Assembly: GCF_000423405.1 (NCBI RefSeq)
Contig: NZ_AUHX01000001.1
Span: forward strand, 372,001-436,000
Reading direction: 5' to 3'
Origin: Mesonia mobilis DSM 19841
GTDB lineage: Bacteria; Bacteroidota; Bacteroidia; Flavobacteriales; Flavobacteriaceae
Length of the DNA: 64,000 nucleotides
Part shown: positions 46,229 through 53,881 of the stretch, piece after piece
Layout of the letters: each line of letters opens with the position of its first letter
How positions within the stretch are numbered: the first letter of the stretch is position 1
Made by a program: the position numbers and the translations under genes
Notes under the pieces: model-generated
The model's database searches: none
What the model was told of the DNA's origin: nothing
What the model saw: the letters and a program-made list of their open reading frames with translations, nothing else

Positions 46229-47464
46229 ATGAATACAGAAAAAGTAGATGTTTTAATTATTGGCGCCGGTCCTTCGGGTTGTGTTTCTGCTTCGTATCTC
46301 GCGCAAAAAGGTTATCGAGTTACGATTTTAGAGAAAAGTAAATTTCCTCGTTATACGATCGGGGAAAGCTTGATCCCGCGTTGTATGGATAATTTTGAGG
46401 AGGCCGGACTTCTAGAAGATTTACAACAACAAAATTACCAAAAAAAGTACGGAGCTAAGTTTATAAGAAACGGAGTTGTGGGCGCATTCGATTTTGCTGA
46501 AAAGTTTGGTGAAGGTTGGAATTGGACTTGGCAAGTACCTCGAGATGATTTTGATCTGGTTTTAGCTGAATCTTGTCAGAAAAAAGGTGTCAAAATTCTT
46601 TTTGAAACTGAAGTAACTGCGGTAGATTTTTCTGCGAAAGAAAAAGTAACGATCTCCTATCGTTCTAAAACTATTTCTGAAACGATAACTGCTCGATATA
46701 TCATTGATGCCAGCGGTAACGGAAGAGTTCTTGCCAAACAACTTGGTTTAGAAGCTGAAGCGAAAATAAGTTCGCATTCTTCGATTTTCACTCAAGTGAA
46801 AGATATAGATCGAGAAAACTTTAAACATCAAAATACGATTACTTTTGATATTTTAGAAAAAGAAGTTTGGATGTGGTATATCCCTTTTTCTAACGGAAAT
46901 ACAAGTTTAGGCGTAGTTGCTCCAACCGATTGGTTAGCCCAATTTTCTGAAGATAACGAAACTGCTTTTCGACAAATATTAGCTTTAAGTCCGGAATTTA
47001 AAGAACAGTTTGAGAAGGTAAAATTTAACTTCGCTCCTATTCAAATTAAAAATATTGCTAAAAATGTGACTCAGCTATGCGGTAATCGCTTTGTATTAAC
47101 CGGTAATAGCGCCGAATTTTTAGATCCGGTATTTTCTTCCGGAGTTTCTTTTGCGACCGAAAGTGGTTTATTAGCAGCAAAATTAATCGATAAGGAATTG
47201 AAAAGAGAACAAGTTAATTGGCAGAAAGACTACGTAGATTATATGAATGCCGGGATCAAAGTTTTTTCAACTTATGTAAAAGAATGGTACACCGGTAATT
47301 TGCAAGAAATAATTTTACATCAACAACCCAACTTAGAAATAAAGAAACAACTTTGTGCAGTTTTGGCCGGATATGTATGGAATCAAGAAAATCCGTTCGT
47401 AAAAAAACACCAGCGAATCGTGAAAAATGTAGCGAAATTAATAAGCTTAGAAAAAAGTTTATAA
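46229..47464 (+). CDS. flavin-dependent halogenase-like FAD oxidoreductase
   Basis: The 411-residue protein has an N-terminal FAD-binding IIGAGPSGCVSASYLAQ and a second flavin motif GNSAEFLDPVFSSGV, and carries WMWYIP at residues 214-219, which fits the WxWxIP signature of flavin-dependent halogenases. A Lys (about residue 77, in YGAKF) lies where the catalytic Lys of tryptophan halogenases is expected. Such enzymes chlorinate or brominate phenols and pyrroles with FADH2 and halide; related cluster enzymes may instead hydroxylate or reduce. Being divergent from the tyrosine-ammonia-lyase operon makes the aryl head group of the pigment the likely substrate. The full-length frame is intact. Confidence 0.78.
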   Translation: MNTEKVDVLIIGAGPSGCVSASYLAQKGYRVTILEKSKFPRYTIGESLIPRCMDNFEEAGLLEDLQQQNYQKKYGAKFIRNGVVGAFDFAEKFGEGWNWTWQVPRDDFDLVLAESCQKKGVKILFETEVTAVDFSAKEKVTISYRSKTISETITARYIIDASGNGRVLAKQLGLEAEAKISSHSSIFTQVKDIDRENFKHQNTITFDILEKEVWMWYIPFSNGNTSLGVVAPTDWLAQFSEDNETAFRQILALSPEFKEQFEKVKFNFAPIQIKNIAKNVTQLCGNRFVLTGNSAEFLDPVFSSGVSFATESGLLAAKLIDKELKREQVNWQKDYVDYMNAGIKVFSTYVKEWYTGNLQEIILHQQPNLEIKKQLCAVLAGYVWNQENPFVKKHQRIVKNVAKLISLEKSL

Positions 47465-47532
47465 AAAATATCGTTTATAACTATTTGCGCTTAAGTAAGA
47501 TATAATTTAACTCAAAAAAAGCTTATTTTTTG

Positions 47533-47564
47533 TTTGGTGAGAACGTAAAGAGGTTATATATTTG
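47533..47564 (+). promoter_or_regulatory. promoter of tRNA-Ser: TTTG, 20 bases, TATATTTG
   Basis: TTTG at 47533-47536 and TATATTTG at 47557-47564 form a full -33/-7 pair with a 20-base spacer. Transcription would start about 30 bases before the tRNA. Confidence 0.7.
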
Positions 47565-47600
47565 CATCCGCAAAATGATTTGCAAAGTTCATAATTTTTT

Positions 47601-47686
47601 GGAGAGGTGGCAGAGTGGTAATGCAGCAGCCTGCTAAGCTGTCATCCTTCTTGGATGCCCGGGTTCGAATCCCGGTCTCTCCGCCA
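47601..47686 (+). tRNA. tRNA-Ser (GCU anticodon)
   Basis: The 86-base cloverleaf has acceptor GGAGAGG pairing with TCTCTCC (one G-T), anticodon loop with GCT, a long variable arm as in class II serine tRNAs, the T-loop GGTTCGAATCC and an encoded CCA end at 47684-47686. It precedes the tRNA-Pro gene, but each has its own promoter. Confidence 0.95.
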
Positions 47687-47697
47687 CAAAAAAAGTG

Positions 47698-47728
47698 TTT
47701 GGTAGTTTAAAAAATAGTTTTATATTTG
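47698..47728 (+). promoter_or_regulatory. promoter of tRNA-Pro: TTTG, 19 bases, TATATTTG
   Basis: TTTG at 47698-47701 and TATATTTG at 47721-47728 repeat the layout before tRNA-Ser with a 19-base spacer. Confidence 0.65.
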
Positions 47729-47756
47729 CCGCTCCAATCACAAGACGATTACCACT

Positions 47757-47831
47757 CGGGGTGTAGCGTAGCCCGGTCATCGCGCCTGCTTTGGGAGCAG
47801 GAGGTCGCAGGTTCGAATCCTGCCACCCCGA
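47757..47831 (+). tRNA. tRNA-Pro (UGG anticodon)
   Basis: The 75-base cloverleaf has acceptor CGGGGTG pairing with CACCCCG, anticodon TGG in the TTTGGGA loop and T-loop GGTTCGAATCC. The discriminator is A at 47831 and CCA is not encoded (next bases are CA), unlike the serine tRNA before it, so CCA must be added by tRNA nucleotidyltransferase. A strong terminator follows directly. Confidence 0.95.
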
Positions 47832-47832
47832 C

Positions 47833-47867
47833 AAAAAGCCTTAGATAAAATCTAAGGCTTTTTTTAT
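47833..47867 (+). terminator. rho-independent terminator after tRNA-Pro
   Basis: AAAAAGCCTTAGAT, loop AAA, ATCTAAGGCTTTTT is a perfect stem followed by a T-run. Confidence 0.92.
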
Positions 47868-47937
47868 TTTTAAGCTTATTTTTCTTGCTTAATTCTTCTT
47901 AGAATATCTTATTTTATTTTTTATTAATTCTTAACTT

Positions 47938-48840
47938 ATGAAACTAAAATTTTTACTTCCTCTACTCTTTTTATCCTTATTTTGTAAAGCACAAACTAGA
48001 TATATTGATGATCTCTTTCAGCCTAAAAAAGCAATTGAAAAAGTTTATGCTACAAAAGATGGTGAGCAACTCAAATTATACGTTTACGAACCTAAAAATG
48101 ATTCCGCAAAAAAAAGACCGATCATTATATTTATGCACGGTGGCGGCTTTGGTGTAGGTTCTCCACACAATCCTGCTGAAGTAAAATTTGCAAAAGAATG
48201 TGCTAAAAAAGGTTATGTTGCTGTACAAATTGGTTATAGACTTACAAGAAAAGGTAAAGGCTTTGATTGTGATTATTCTGCAGAAGGAAAACGAGAAACC
48301 TTTAAAAAAGCTGCGGAAGATTATTTAGATGCGGTAAAATATATGATTCAGCATCATGAAGAATTTAATATTGATCCAAATCAGATTATAGCCGGAGGAA
48401 GTAGCGCCGGAGCTGAAGCAGTTCTGCACGCAGTCTATCAACAAAACTTACTTTTTGAAGATGCTTCTGCTTATGAAAACATCAAATTTAGCGGACTTTT
48501 CTCTTTAGCCGGAGCGATGCTTGATGTGCGTTATTTAAATGAAGAAAATGCCACTCCTGCTGTATTTTTTCATGGAACTGCAGATAATTTAGTACCTTAT
48601 GCTACAGCACCTCACCATTACTGCGATAAAAATGCTCCCGGTTATTTAATTTTAGATGGTTCTAAGACTATAACTGAAAGATTAAAACAATTAGAAACTT
48701 CTTATATGCTTTATACTTTTAAAGAGGCCAAACACGAAATTTCAAGTATTCCTTTTGATTATTTAGATCAGGTATTTCCTTACTTTAAAGAAGTGTTTTT
48801 AGAAAAGAAACATATTCAGTCTGAAGTTACTATTGAATAA
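47938..48840 (+). CDS. exported alpha/beta-hydrolase (esterase/lipase-like)
   Basis: The 300-residue protein has a signal peptide (MKLKFLLPLLFLSLFCKAQ) and the hormone-sensitive-lipase/carboxylesterase pattern: HGGG at residues 67-70 for the oxyanion hole, GGSSAG with nucleophile Ser156, a late Asp in HGTADNLVPY and His in EAKHEIS. It should hydrolyse a short-chain ester in the periplasm or outside; the substrate is unknown. It is a single gene between the tRNAs and a strong terminator. Confidence 0.88.
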   Translation: MKLKFLLPLLFLSLFCKAQTRYIDDLFQPKKAIEKVYATKDGEQLKLYVYEPKNDSAKKRPIIIFMHGGGFGVGSPHNPAEVKFAKECAKKGYVAVQIGYRLTRKGKGFDCDYSAEGKRETFKKAAEDYLDAVKYMIQHHEEFNIDPNQIIAGGSSAGAEAVLHAVYQQNLLFEDASAYENIKFSGLFSLAGAMLDVRYLNEENATPAVFFHGTADNLVPYATAPHHYCDKNAPGYLILDGSKTITERLKQLETSYMLYTFKEAKHEISSIPFDYLDQVFPYFKEVFLEKKHIQSEVTIE

Positions 48841-48876
48841 AAAAAATCCTGAAGCTGTGCTTCAGGATTTTTTTTT
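48841..48876. terminator. bidirectional terminator
   Basis: ATCCTGAAGC, loop TGT, GCTTCAGGAT is a perfect 10-bp stem flanked by A's and T's on both sides. It serves the esterase gene and the convergent aldehyde dehydrogenase gene. Confidence 0.92.
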
Positions 48877-48879
48877 ATT

Positions 48880-50262
48880 CTAATCATTTAATCGCATTAC
48901 AGCTTTAGCATTTACAAATTCTCGAATACCAAAACCGCCGTGCTCATTACCGTAACCAGAGTCTTTTACTCCACCAAACGGCATATTAGGCTGTGCGACA
49001 CCAAATGAGTTGATAAATACCATACCGGTATCAAAATGTTTTTTTGCTAATACAAAAGCTTTTTCTTCATCTTTGGTGAAAATTCCGCCACCTAATCCAA
49101 AATTACTGGCGTTAGCAATTTTAAATGCATCTTCTTCATCTTCTGCTTTTATCAAGGAAGCTACAGGTCCAAAAAGTTCATCGTCATAAGCCGGCATTCC
49201 GGGGCTTAGGTTGTCTAAAACGGTAGCCGGGTAGTAATAACCTTTTTGATCTGGTACTTCTCCCCCACATAAAACTTTAGCTCCTTTATCAATACTTTTT
49301 TCGACTTGTTCATGAAGTTTTTCACGAAGATCTTTACGAGCCATTGGTCCAATATTAGCATCATTACTCGTAGGATCTCCAAATTTTATAGCTTTCATTT
49401 TCTTTACGAAAGCTTCTTTGAAATCTTCATAAATTTCAGCTTCAACAATAAAACGTTTAGCTGCTACACAAGTTTCTCCGTTATTGTAAACTCTACCATT
49501 CACGCAACTCTTTACAGCTGTTTCTAGATCTGCATCCTTCAATACAATATAAGCATCGTTAGAACCTAACTCTAACACCGTTTTCTTAAGGTTTTCTGCT
49601 GCTTTTTTTGCTACAACTTTTCCGCCGGCTGCACTACCGGTAAAAGTTACCCCTCTTACCAAATCGTGTTCGATAATTTTATCAGATTGATCATGATCTA
49701 CAAGAATTACTTTGAAAATATTTTCTGGTAAACCAGCATCTTTTAAAACTTTTTCTATCATTAATGCTGATCCGGTAACATTTTCTGCATGCTTTAATAA
49801 AACTCCATTACCGGCCATTAAATTTGCGATCGTGTAACGGATAACTTGATAGACTGGAAAATTCCAGGGCTGAATACCATAAATAACTCCGAGCGGTGAA
49901 TACGTGATTAAACCTTTACCGCCATTAGGTAAAGTACGTTGTTCATCTTTTAGACTTTCTGCTCCGTTTTCTGCTGTATAATCACAAATGCTAGCGCAAA
50001 GTTCTATTTCTTGTTCTCCTTGAGAAATAAGTTTTCCCATTTCTTTCGTCATCAATTTGGCAAATTCGGTCTTGTTCTTTTTAAGTTCAACACCAATCGC
50101 CTTCAATTTATTTGCGCGTTCTTCAAATGATGTAAACTTCCATTTTTGGAAAGCTTGATGACAATCTTTTACAGCTTGATCTGCTTCAGCATCATTTATA
50201 AAAGAATATTCTTTTATTGTTTCTTCTGTTGCTGGGTTAATTGTTTTAAATGTTTTAGACAT
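48880..50262 (-). CDS. NAD(P)-dependent succinate-semialdehyde dehydrogenase-like aldehyde dehydrogenase
   Basis: The 460-residue ALDH has Asn134 in QPWNFPVYQ, Glu231 in LELGSNDAY and the catalytic Cys265 in NGETCVAAKRF, so the active site is complete. Length and the N-terminus (KTINPATEETIKEYSF) match the short SSADH type of Bacteroidota, which oxidises succinate semialdehyde to succinate; the substrate is not proven by sequence. It is a stand-alone gene on the minus strand. Confidence 0.9.
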   Translation of the reverse strand: MSKTFKTINPATEETIKEYSFINDAEADQAVKDCHQAFQKWKFTSFEERANKLKAIGVELKKNKTEFAKLMTKEMGKLISQGEQEIELCASICDYTAENGAESLKDEQRTLPNGGKGLITYSPLGVIYGIQPWNFPVYQVIRYTIANLMAGNGVLLKHAENVTGSALMIEKVLKDAGLPENIFKVILVDHDQSDKIIEHDLVRGVTFTGSAAGGKVVAKKAAENLKKTVLELGSNDAYIVLKDADLETAVKSCVNGRVYNNGETCVAAKRFIVEAEIYEDFKEAFVKKMKAIKFGDPTSNDANIGPMARKDLREKLHEQVEKSIDKGAKVLCGGEVPDQKGYYYPATVLDNLSPGMPAYDDELFGPVASLIKAEDEEDAFKIANASNFGLGGGIFTKDEEKAFVLAKKHFDTGMVFINSFGVAQPNMPFGGVKDSGYGNEHGGFGIREFVNAKAVMRLND

Positions 50263-50348
50263 AGCTTTTTTTATAAAGCTAGAGAAAACAAACCATCTTA
50301 AGTCTTAAAAGTGTGTTATGTAACATTTTTTTGACATTTCTGTTAAAA

Positions 50349-50382
50349 CCATTCATCGACACTTAAGTCTAATTGAACGATA
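50349..50382 (+). promoter_or_regulatory. LytTR-like direct-repeat element, copy A
   Basis: CCATTCATCGA followed 21 bases later by ATTGAACGA. The box lies 41 bases before a weak -7 (TACCTTAA at 50390-50397), the same distance as in copies B and D. It precedes the response-regulator gene. Confidence 0.5.
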
Positions 50383-50462
50383 TTGCACTTACCTTAAACG
50401 ATTAATGAAACTACAAAGGCTTTAATTATTGATATTTGTTTGCAAAACCTACTAATGTTAAC

Positions 50463-50876
50463 ATGAGAAATAAATTAAGAATTCTATTAATTGAAGATGA
50501 TATGATTGAAGTGATGAAACTTAATCGTACCATCGGCTCATCTCAATTACCCCACGAGGTTATAGAAGCTAAAAAGGGAGAAGAAGCTTTAGACTTTCTT
50601 AGAAGCGATGCAAAATTACCAGATATTATTTTGCTCGATTTAAATATGCCTAAGATGAATGGCATTAAATTTTTAGAAACCCTTAAAAACGATGAAACAC
50701 TCAAGTACTTGCCTACAATTATTTTAACAACTTCTGCCAACCAAAAAGATATTTTAGCTTGCTATAAAGTTGGTATTGCCGGTTATGTTATAAAGCCATT
50801 AAAATATGAAGATTATGTAATTAAGCTCAAATGTCTACTTGATTACTGGAGTTTAAACGAGCTTATTAAAGGATAA
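50463..50876 (+). CDS. single-domain response regulator
   Basis: The 137-residue protein is one CheY-like receiver domain: acidic pocket LLIEDDM near the start, phospho-Asp in DIILLDLNMPKMNG, the Thr in ILTTSA and Lys in GYVIKPLKYEDY. There is no output domain, so it passes the signal to a partner, as in the Rcp type linked with hybrid kinases. The ATG at 50463 was used; an in-frame TTG at 50436 is earlier but has no family support. It precedes an H-NOX gene by 6 bases, and the pair with the following PAS-kinase remnant resembles H-NOX/kinase/response-regulator NO-signalling loci. The regulator is intact while its partners are not. Confidence 0.9.
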   Translation: MRNKLRILLIEDDMIEVMKLNRTIGSSQLPHEVIEAKKGEEALDFLRSDAKLPDIILLDLNMPKMNGIKFLETLKNDETLKYLPTIILTTSANQKDILACYKVGIAGYVIKPLKYEDYVIKLKCLLDYWSLNELIKG

Positions 50877-50882
50877 GTAATT

Positions 50883-51424
50883 ATGAAAGGAATTGTATTT
50901 ACCGAATTTCTCGAAATGGTTGAAGAGAAATTTGGACTAGAAGTTGTCGATTACATTATCGAAAGCTCTGAGTTAGCTTCTGAAGGGATTTATACCGCTG
51001 TTGGGACTTACGATTTCTTTGAGATGCAACAATTACTAGTTCATCTAAGTGAAGTGAGTAAAATACCTATTAATGATCTAATTTATACCTACGGTTTATA
51101 TTTTTTTAAAACGCTCACCTCGCATCACGGAGATATTTTTAAATATTATAATTCGCCTATAGATATGGTGGCTTCCATCGAAAATCACATTCACGTACAG
51201 GTTAAAAAATATATCCTGAGGCTGAATTACCGACTTTCAAAATCGTAGAACAAAACGAGCAATCGCTTAGTTTAATCTATAAGTCTGAAAGAGCCATGTT
51301 CATGTTTGCCCAAGCTTTAATGGAGAAAACATTTGAGTATTACCACGAAAATGTCGACATTCAATACAACTTACTTAACGACAAAGGAACTGAAGTAAAG
51401 TTTTTAATAAATTCCCATGAATAA
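50883..51424 (+). pseudogene. H-NOX (heme NO-binding) protein, frameshifted
   Basis: The first 121 residues (MKGIVFTEFLEMVEEKFG) match the H-NOX family, heme sensors of NO. The frame then breaks at about 51210 in a run of six A's and stops at 51246-51248. Reading one base on, the protein continues KIYPEAELPTFKIVEQNEQS and LIYKSERAMFMF, where YKSER is the YxSxR heme-propionate motif, and ends at TAA 51422-51424, the normal total of about 180 residues. One missing A therefore restores the family. The following kinase remnant carries several more lesions, so it is probably real decay, though a sequencing error in the A-run or slippage cannot be excluded. Confidence 0.82.
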
Positions 51425-52542
51425 TTTATCGAAAAAGGTTGAAATTCTTGAAAAAGCACTTGAACGAGAAAAAAAAGCTCGTAAGAAAGCGGAAGATATT
51501 CTTGAAGAAAAATCGACTGAATTGTATGCACTTTCTGAAGCTCTAAAAACTTCGAACCAAAAATTATCTCATTTATTAAAAGAAAAAACCAATCAGTTAG
51601 AAGATGTTTTCACTAACATTTTAGATGCCTATGTGGTGATCGATATTAGTGGTTATGTGCTTACGATGAATGATGCCGCTATTCAGCTTTTGGGATTCGA
51701 TCACAAAAAAGAAAACGTAAATCTAATTGAACTTGTAAAACCAGAATTTAAAGATTACACCTTAAACGCCTTTAGGACACTTTACGAGCAAGGAACTTTT
51801 TCTAATTATAAAGCAAAGCTACTTACTAAAAACAACCAAGAAAGAATCGTTCAAATTAACGCGAGTATTATTTACGACGATAATGGTAAGCCTATTGCCG
51901 CACAAGGTATTGCTCGACATCACTAACGAAACTCAGCTTAAAAAGCAGTTAGAAGAACAAAAAAAGCAATTAGACTTAGTGATGGATAACTCCCCTATCG
52001 GGATTAGTCTATCTAAATCTAATTACGAAGGTTTAGTGATTGCCAACAAAACGCTTTCTAAACTTTTAGGGTATTCTCAAGAAGAATTAAACCATATAGA
52101 TGCTACCACAATCACACATCCTGAAGACCGTGATTGGTCTTTAAAATATTTTGAAAACCTTAAAGAAGGTAAAATAGATCATTATTCTGTATAGAAAAGA
52201 TATATTAAGAAAGACGGCTCGATGATATGGGTAAAAACTTCTGCCAAAGCTGTTCGATCTTCAGATACAGATGAAACCTATATGGTAGCGACTTTCGAAG
52301 ATATTTCAAAAGAAAAACAAGCCCTAGAAAAACTTAAAGAATCTGAAAACAGACTTGCGGCATTAATTGTAAACCTACAAACCGGAATTCTCTTAGAAGA
52401 TGAAAATAGAAATATCTTACTTACCAACGAGCGTTTCTGTAATATGTTTGGTATCGATGCTCCGCCGGAGGCTTTAAAAGGTTTAGATTATAGTAATGCT
52501 GCAGAAGAAACTAAATCACTCTGCACTAAAAGTGCAGAGTGA
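51417..52542 (+). pseudogene. PAS-domain sensor (histidine) kinase, decayed and truncated
   Basis: The gene starts at 51417, overlapping the H-NOX end by 8 bases. It has an N-terminal coiled coil (LEKALEREKKARKKAEDILEEK), a PAS domain (LEDVFTNILDAYVVIDISGY) and then a frame break near 51917, where ARDIT of a PAC motif would be restored by two extra bases. A second PAS (LDLVMDNSPIGISLSK) follows, then an in-frame TAG at 52192-52194 where a Glu codon is expected (before KRYIKKDGSMIWV). A third PAS (AALIVNLQTGILLEDE) ends at 52542. No HisKA or ATPase domain follows anywhere, so the kinase end is lost. H-NOX-coupled hybrid kinases are the natural parent. Confidence 0.82.
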
Positions 52543-52549
52543 TTTAGTT
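52509..52549. repeat. perfect 19-bp inverted repeat at the broken kinase end
   Basis: AACTAAATCACTCTGCACT (52509-52527), loop AAA, and its exact reverse complement at 52531-52549. The left arm is in frame with the kinase (AEETKSL), and the right arm copies it backwards. No T-run follows. Confidence 0.85.
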
Positions 52550-52632
52550 AAAAAATTCTAATATCTTCTCGTAAAATTTATTTCAAAATTACATTTATCT
52601 AAACTATAGCTATAATCATCGAAACATAACGA

Positions 52633-52681
52633 CCACTCAACGAAAAACAGGTATTTAAAAAGGAAAAGCTAACGATATTTG
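52633..52681 (+). promoter_or_regulatory. LytTR-like promoter, copy D (upstream box plus GATATTTG)
   Basis: CCACTCAACGA at 52633-52643 (9 of 11 match to CCATTCATCGA) is 41 bases before GATATTTG at 52674-52681, the same spacing and same -7 as copy B. The second half-site is weak. A terminator follows 46 bases after the -7 box. Confidence 0.45.
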
Positions 52682-52686
52682 AACTG

Positions 52687-52757
52687 AGCTTAAGTAATTA
52701 TTTCATAAGTTTTTATTGGTTTTTTTAGGTCGGGAGATAAATCTCTCGATCTTTTTT
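52687..52757 (+). ncRNA. candidate small RNA (about 70 nt)
   Basis: The stretch between promoter copy D (start expected near 52687) and the terminator hairpin ending at 52757 contains no open frame. The hairpin (AGGTCGGGAG, loop, CTCTCGATCT) takes up its 3' third. It could be a stand-alone RNA or an attenuator leader of the lipoprotein gene at 52822. Confidence 0.35.
52727..52757 (+). terminator. rho-independent terminator
   Basis: An 11-bp stem with two G-T pairs and a TAAA tetraloop, followed by TTTTTT, upstream of the lipoprotein gene. Confidence 0.8.
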
Positions 52758-52821
52758 GTTTTAAATAAGCAACCTTTCAAATAATTAATCATCTTAAGGA
52801 TGTAAATCTAAAGATCTAAAG

Positions 52822-53256
52822 ATGAAAAAATTACTTCTACTTCTCGTAATTACTATGGTTGCTGCTTGTCAAGATTGTGAAGATGATTCCGGTTCTATAA
52901 ATTTGTTAGATTGTAATCTAAATACAACGGTAAGTACGCTCGCTTATCAAAATTCAACTTCAGATCCTGTTACTATATCTTTTCATGCGATTACAGAAAA
53001 TTGTTTGGCGCTAGATTATACCGCTAGTGGTTGCGATGGGTCTTCTTGGGAAGTTGAATTAATAGCTTCAGAAGATATTTTAGAAACTAACCCACCACAG
53101 CGAAATTTAAAATTCATACTGACTAATCAAGAACTTTATACAGCAGTGATCCAACAAGAAATGTCTTTCGATATTTCTAATCTTCAAGTAGCAAATAATA
53201 ACTCTGTATTGCTAAGTATTGATGGAATTACAGAACCTATTCTATACGAATACTAA
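52822..53256 (+). CDS. small lipoprotein of unknown function
   Basis: The 144-residue product begins MKKLLLLLVITMVAACQDCED with a lipobox VAAC at residue 16, so it is exported and lipidated. The mature part has four further Cys (CEDD, LLDC, ENC, GC) that could form two disulfides, and an acidic, beta-rich sequence. I recognise no family. It stands alone between two terminators or promoters and starts 64 bases after a terminator. Confidence 0.72.
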   Translation: MKKLLLLLVITMVAACQDCEDDSGSINLLDCNLNTTVSTLAYQNSTSDPVTISFHAITENCLALDYTASGCDGSSWEVELIASEDILETNPPQRNLKFILTNQELYTAVIQQEMSFDISNLQVANNNSVLLSIDGITEPILYEY

Positions 53257-53353
53257 TAACTATTTATATATTAACTAATTAAAGTTGAATTACTTCAAAA
53301 AATATAGATAACTGTTCCTACCTAAATATAACGTATTCGTCTATATATAATTG

Positions 53354-53402
53354 CCATTCATCGAAATTTAAGTTAGTTGGGCGATTAAATACAAGATATT
53401 TG
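53354..53402 (+). promoter_or_regulatory. LytTR-like promoter, copy B (upstream box plus GATATTTG)
   Basis: CCATTCATCGA at 53354-53364, then a second half-site GTTGGGCGA, then CGATTAAAT and GATATTTG at 53395-53402. The spacing from the first box to -7 is 41, as in A and D. It precedes the STAS-like gene by 31 bases. Confidence 0.55.
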
Positions 53403-53432
53403 ATTCACTAACAACAAACAAAATTTTGAATT

Positions 53433-53738
53433 ATGGCTTTCGCAATCTCCTTTGAAAATGGCAAGTTTTGGTTACGAGGTAACCTTACAGCTAATAACGC
53501 AAATTTAGTTAGAAAACATTTTGAATTAATTTTTCAAACTCAAAATGAAGCGATAATACATCTAGGTGCTTTAGATAAAATTGATACCGCAAGTGTTTTT
53601 GAAATTCAAAAATTATTGAAATATACCAATCAAAGGCATCTTCATTTGTCGATAACCGGTACAGAAAATCCGAAATTGAAGGGAAAATTACCGTTAAACG
53701 GTATGTTTTTTAATCTCGATTATCTACAAAGTGCATAA
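53433..53738 (+). CDS. STAS-domain-like small protein
   Basis: The 101-residue soluble protein has a STAS/anti-anti-sigma-like pattern: a strand and loop FWLRGNLTANNANLV, a middle IHLGALDKIDTASVFEIQKLL with a short helix where anti-anti-sigma proteins carry the phosphorylatable Ser, and LHLSITG. Whether it acts in a partner-switch pathway is unknown; no anti-sigma kinase or sigma gene lies beside it. It is expressed from its own promoter (copy B). Confidence 0.68.
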   Translation: MAFAISFENGKFWLRGNLTANNANLVRKHFELIFQTQNEAIIHLGALDKIDTASVFEIQKLLKYTNQRHLHLSITGTENPKLKGKLPLNGMFFNLDYLQSA

Positions 53739-53833
53739 TTTCTATTTAACACTTAAATCTCTTATTGATTCATTATCAATCATTTAAATGTTACATAAAT
53801 GTTAATAGCTTTATTAAATGTTAAAAAAATCAG

Positions 53834-53881
53834 CAATTTATCGAGTAAAGTTGTTTTTAGTCGATTAAATTTTTAGTTTTA
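53834..53881 (+). promoter_or_regulatory. LytTR-like promoter, copy C (upstream box plus TAGTTTTA)
   Basis: CAATTTATCGA (53834-53844), second half-site TTTAGTCGA, shared tail CGATTAAAT with copy B, and a -7 box TAGTTTTA at 53874-53881, spacing 40. Transcription would begin near 53887, after the ATG at 53884, which favours the glycosyltransferase start at 53917. Confidence 0.5.

Noticed and set aside
52509-52549. 19-bp palindrome as a transcription terminator
   Set aside because: A's, not T's, follow on the plus strand, and the left arm is in-frame coding sequence.
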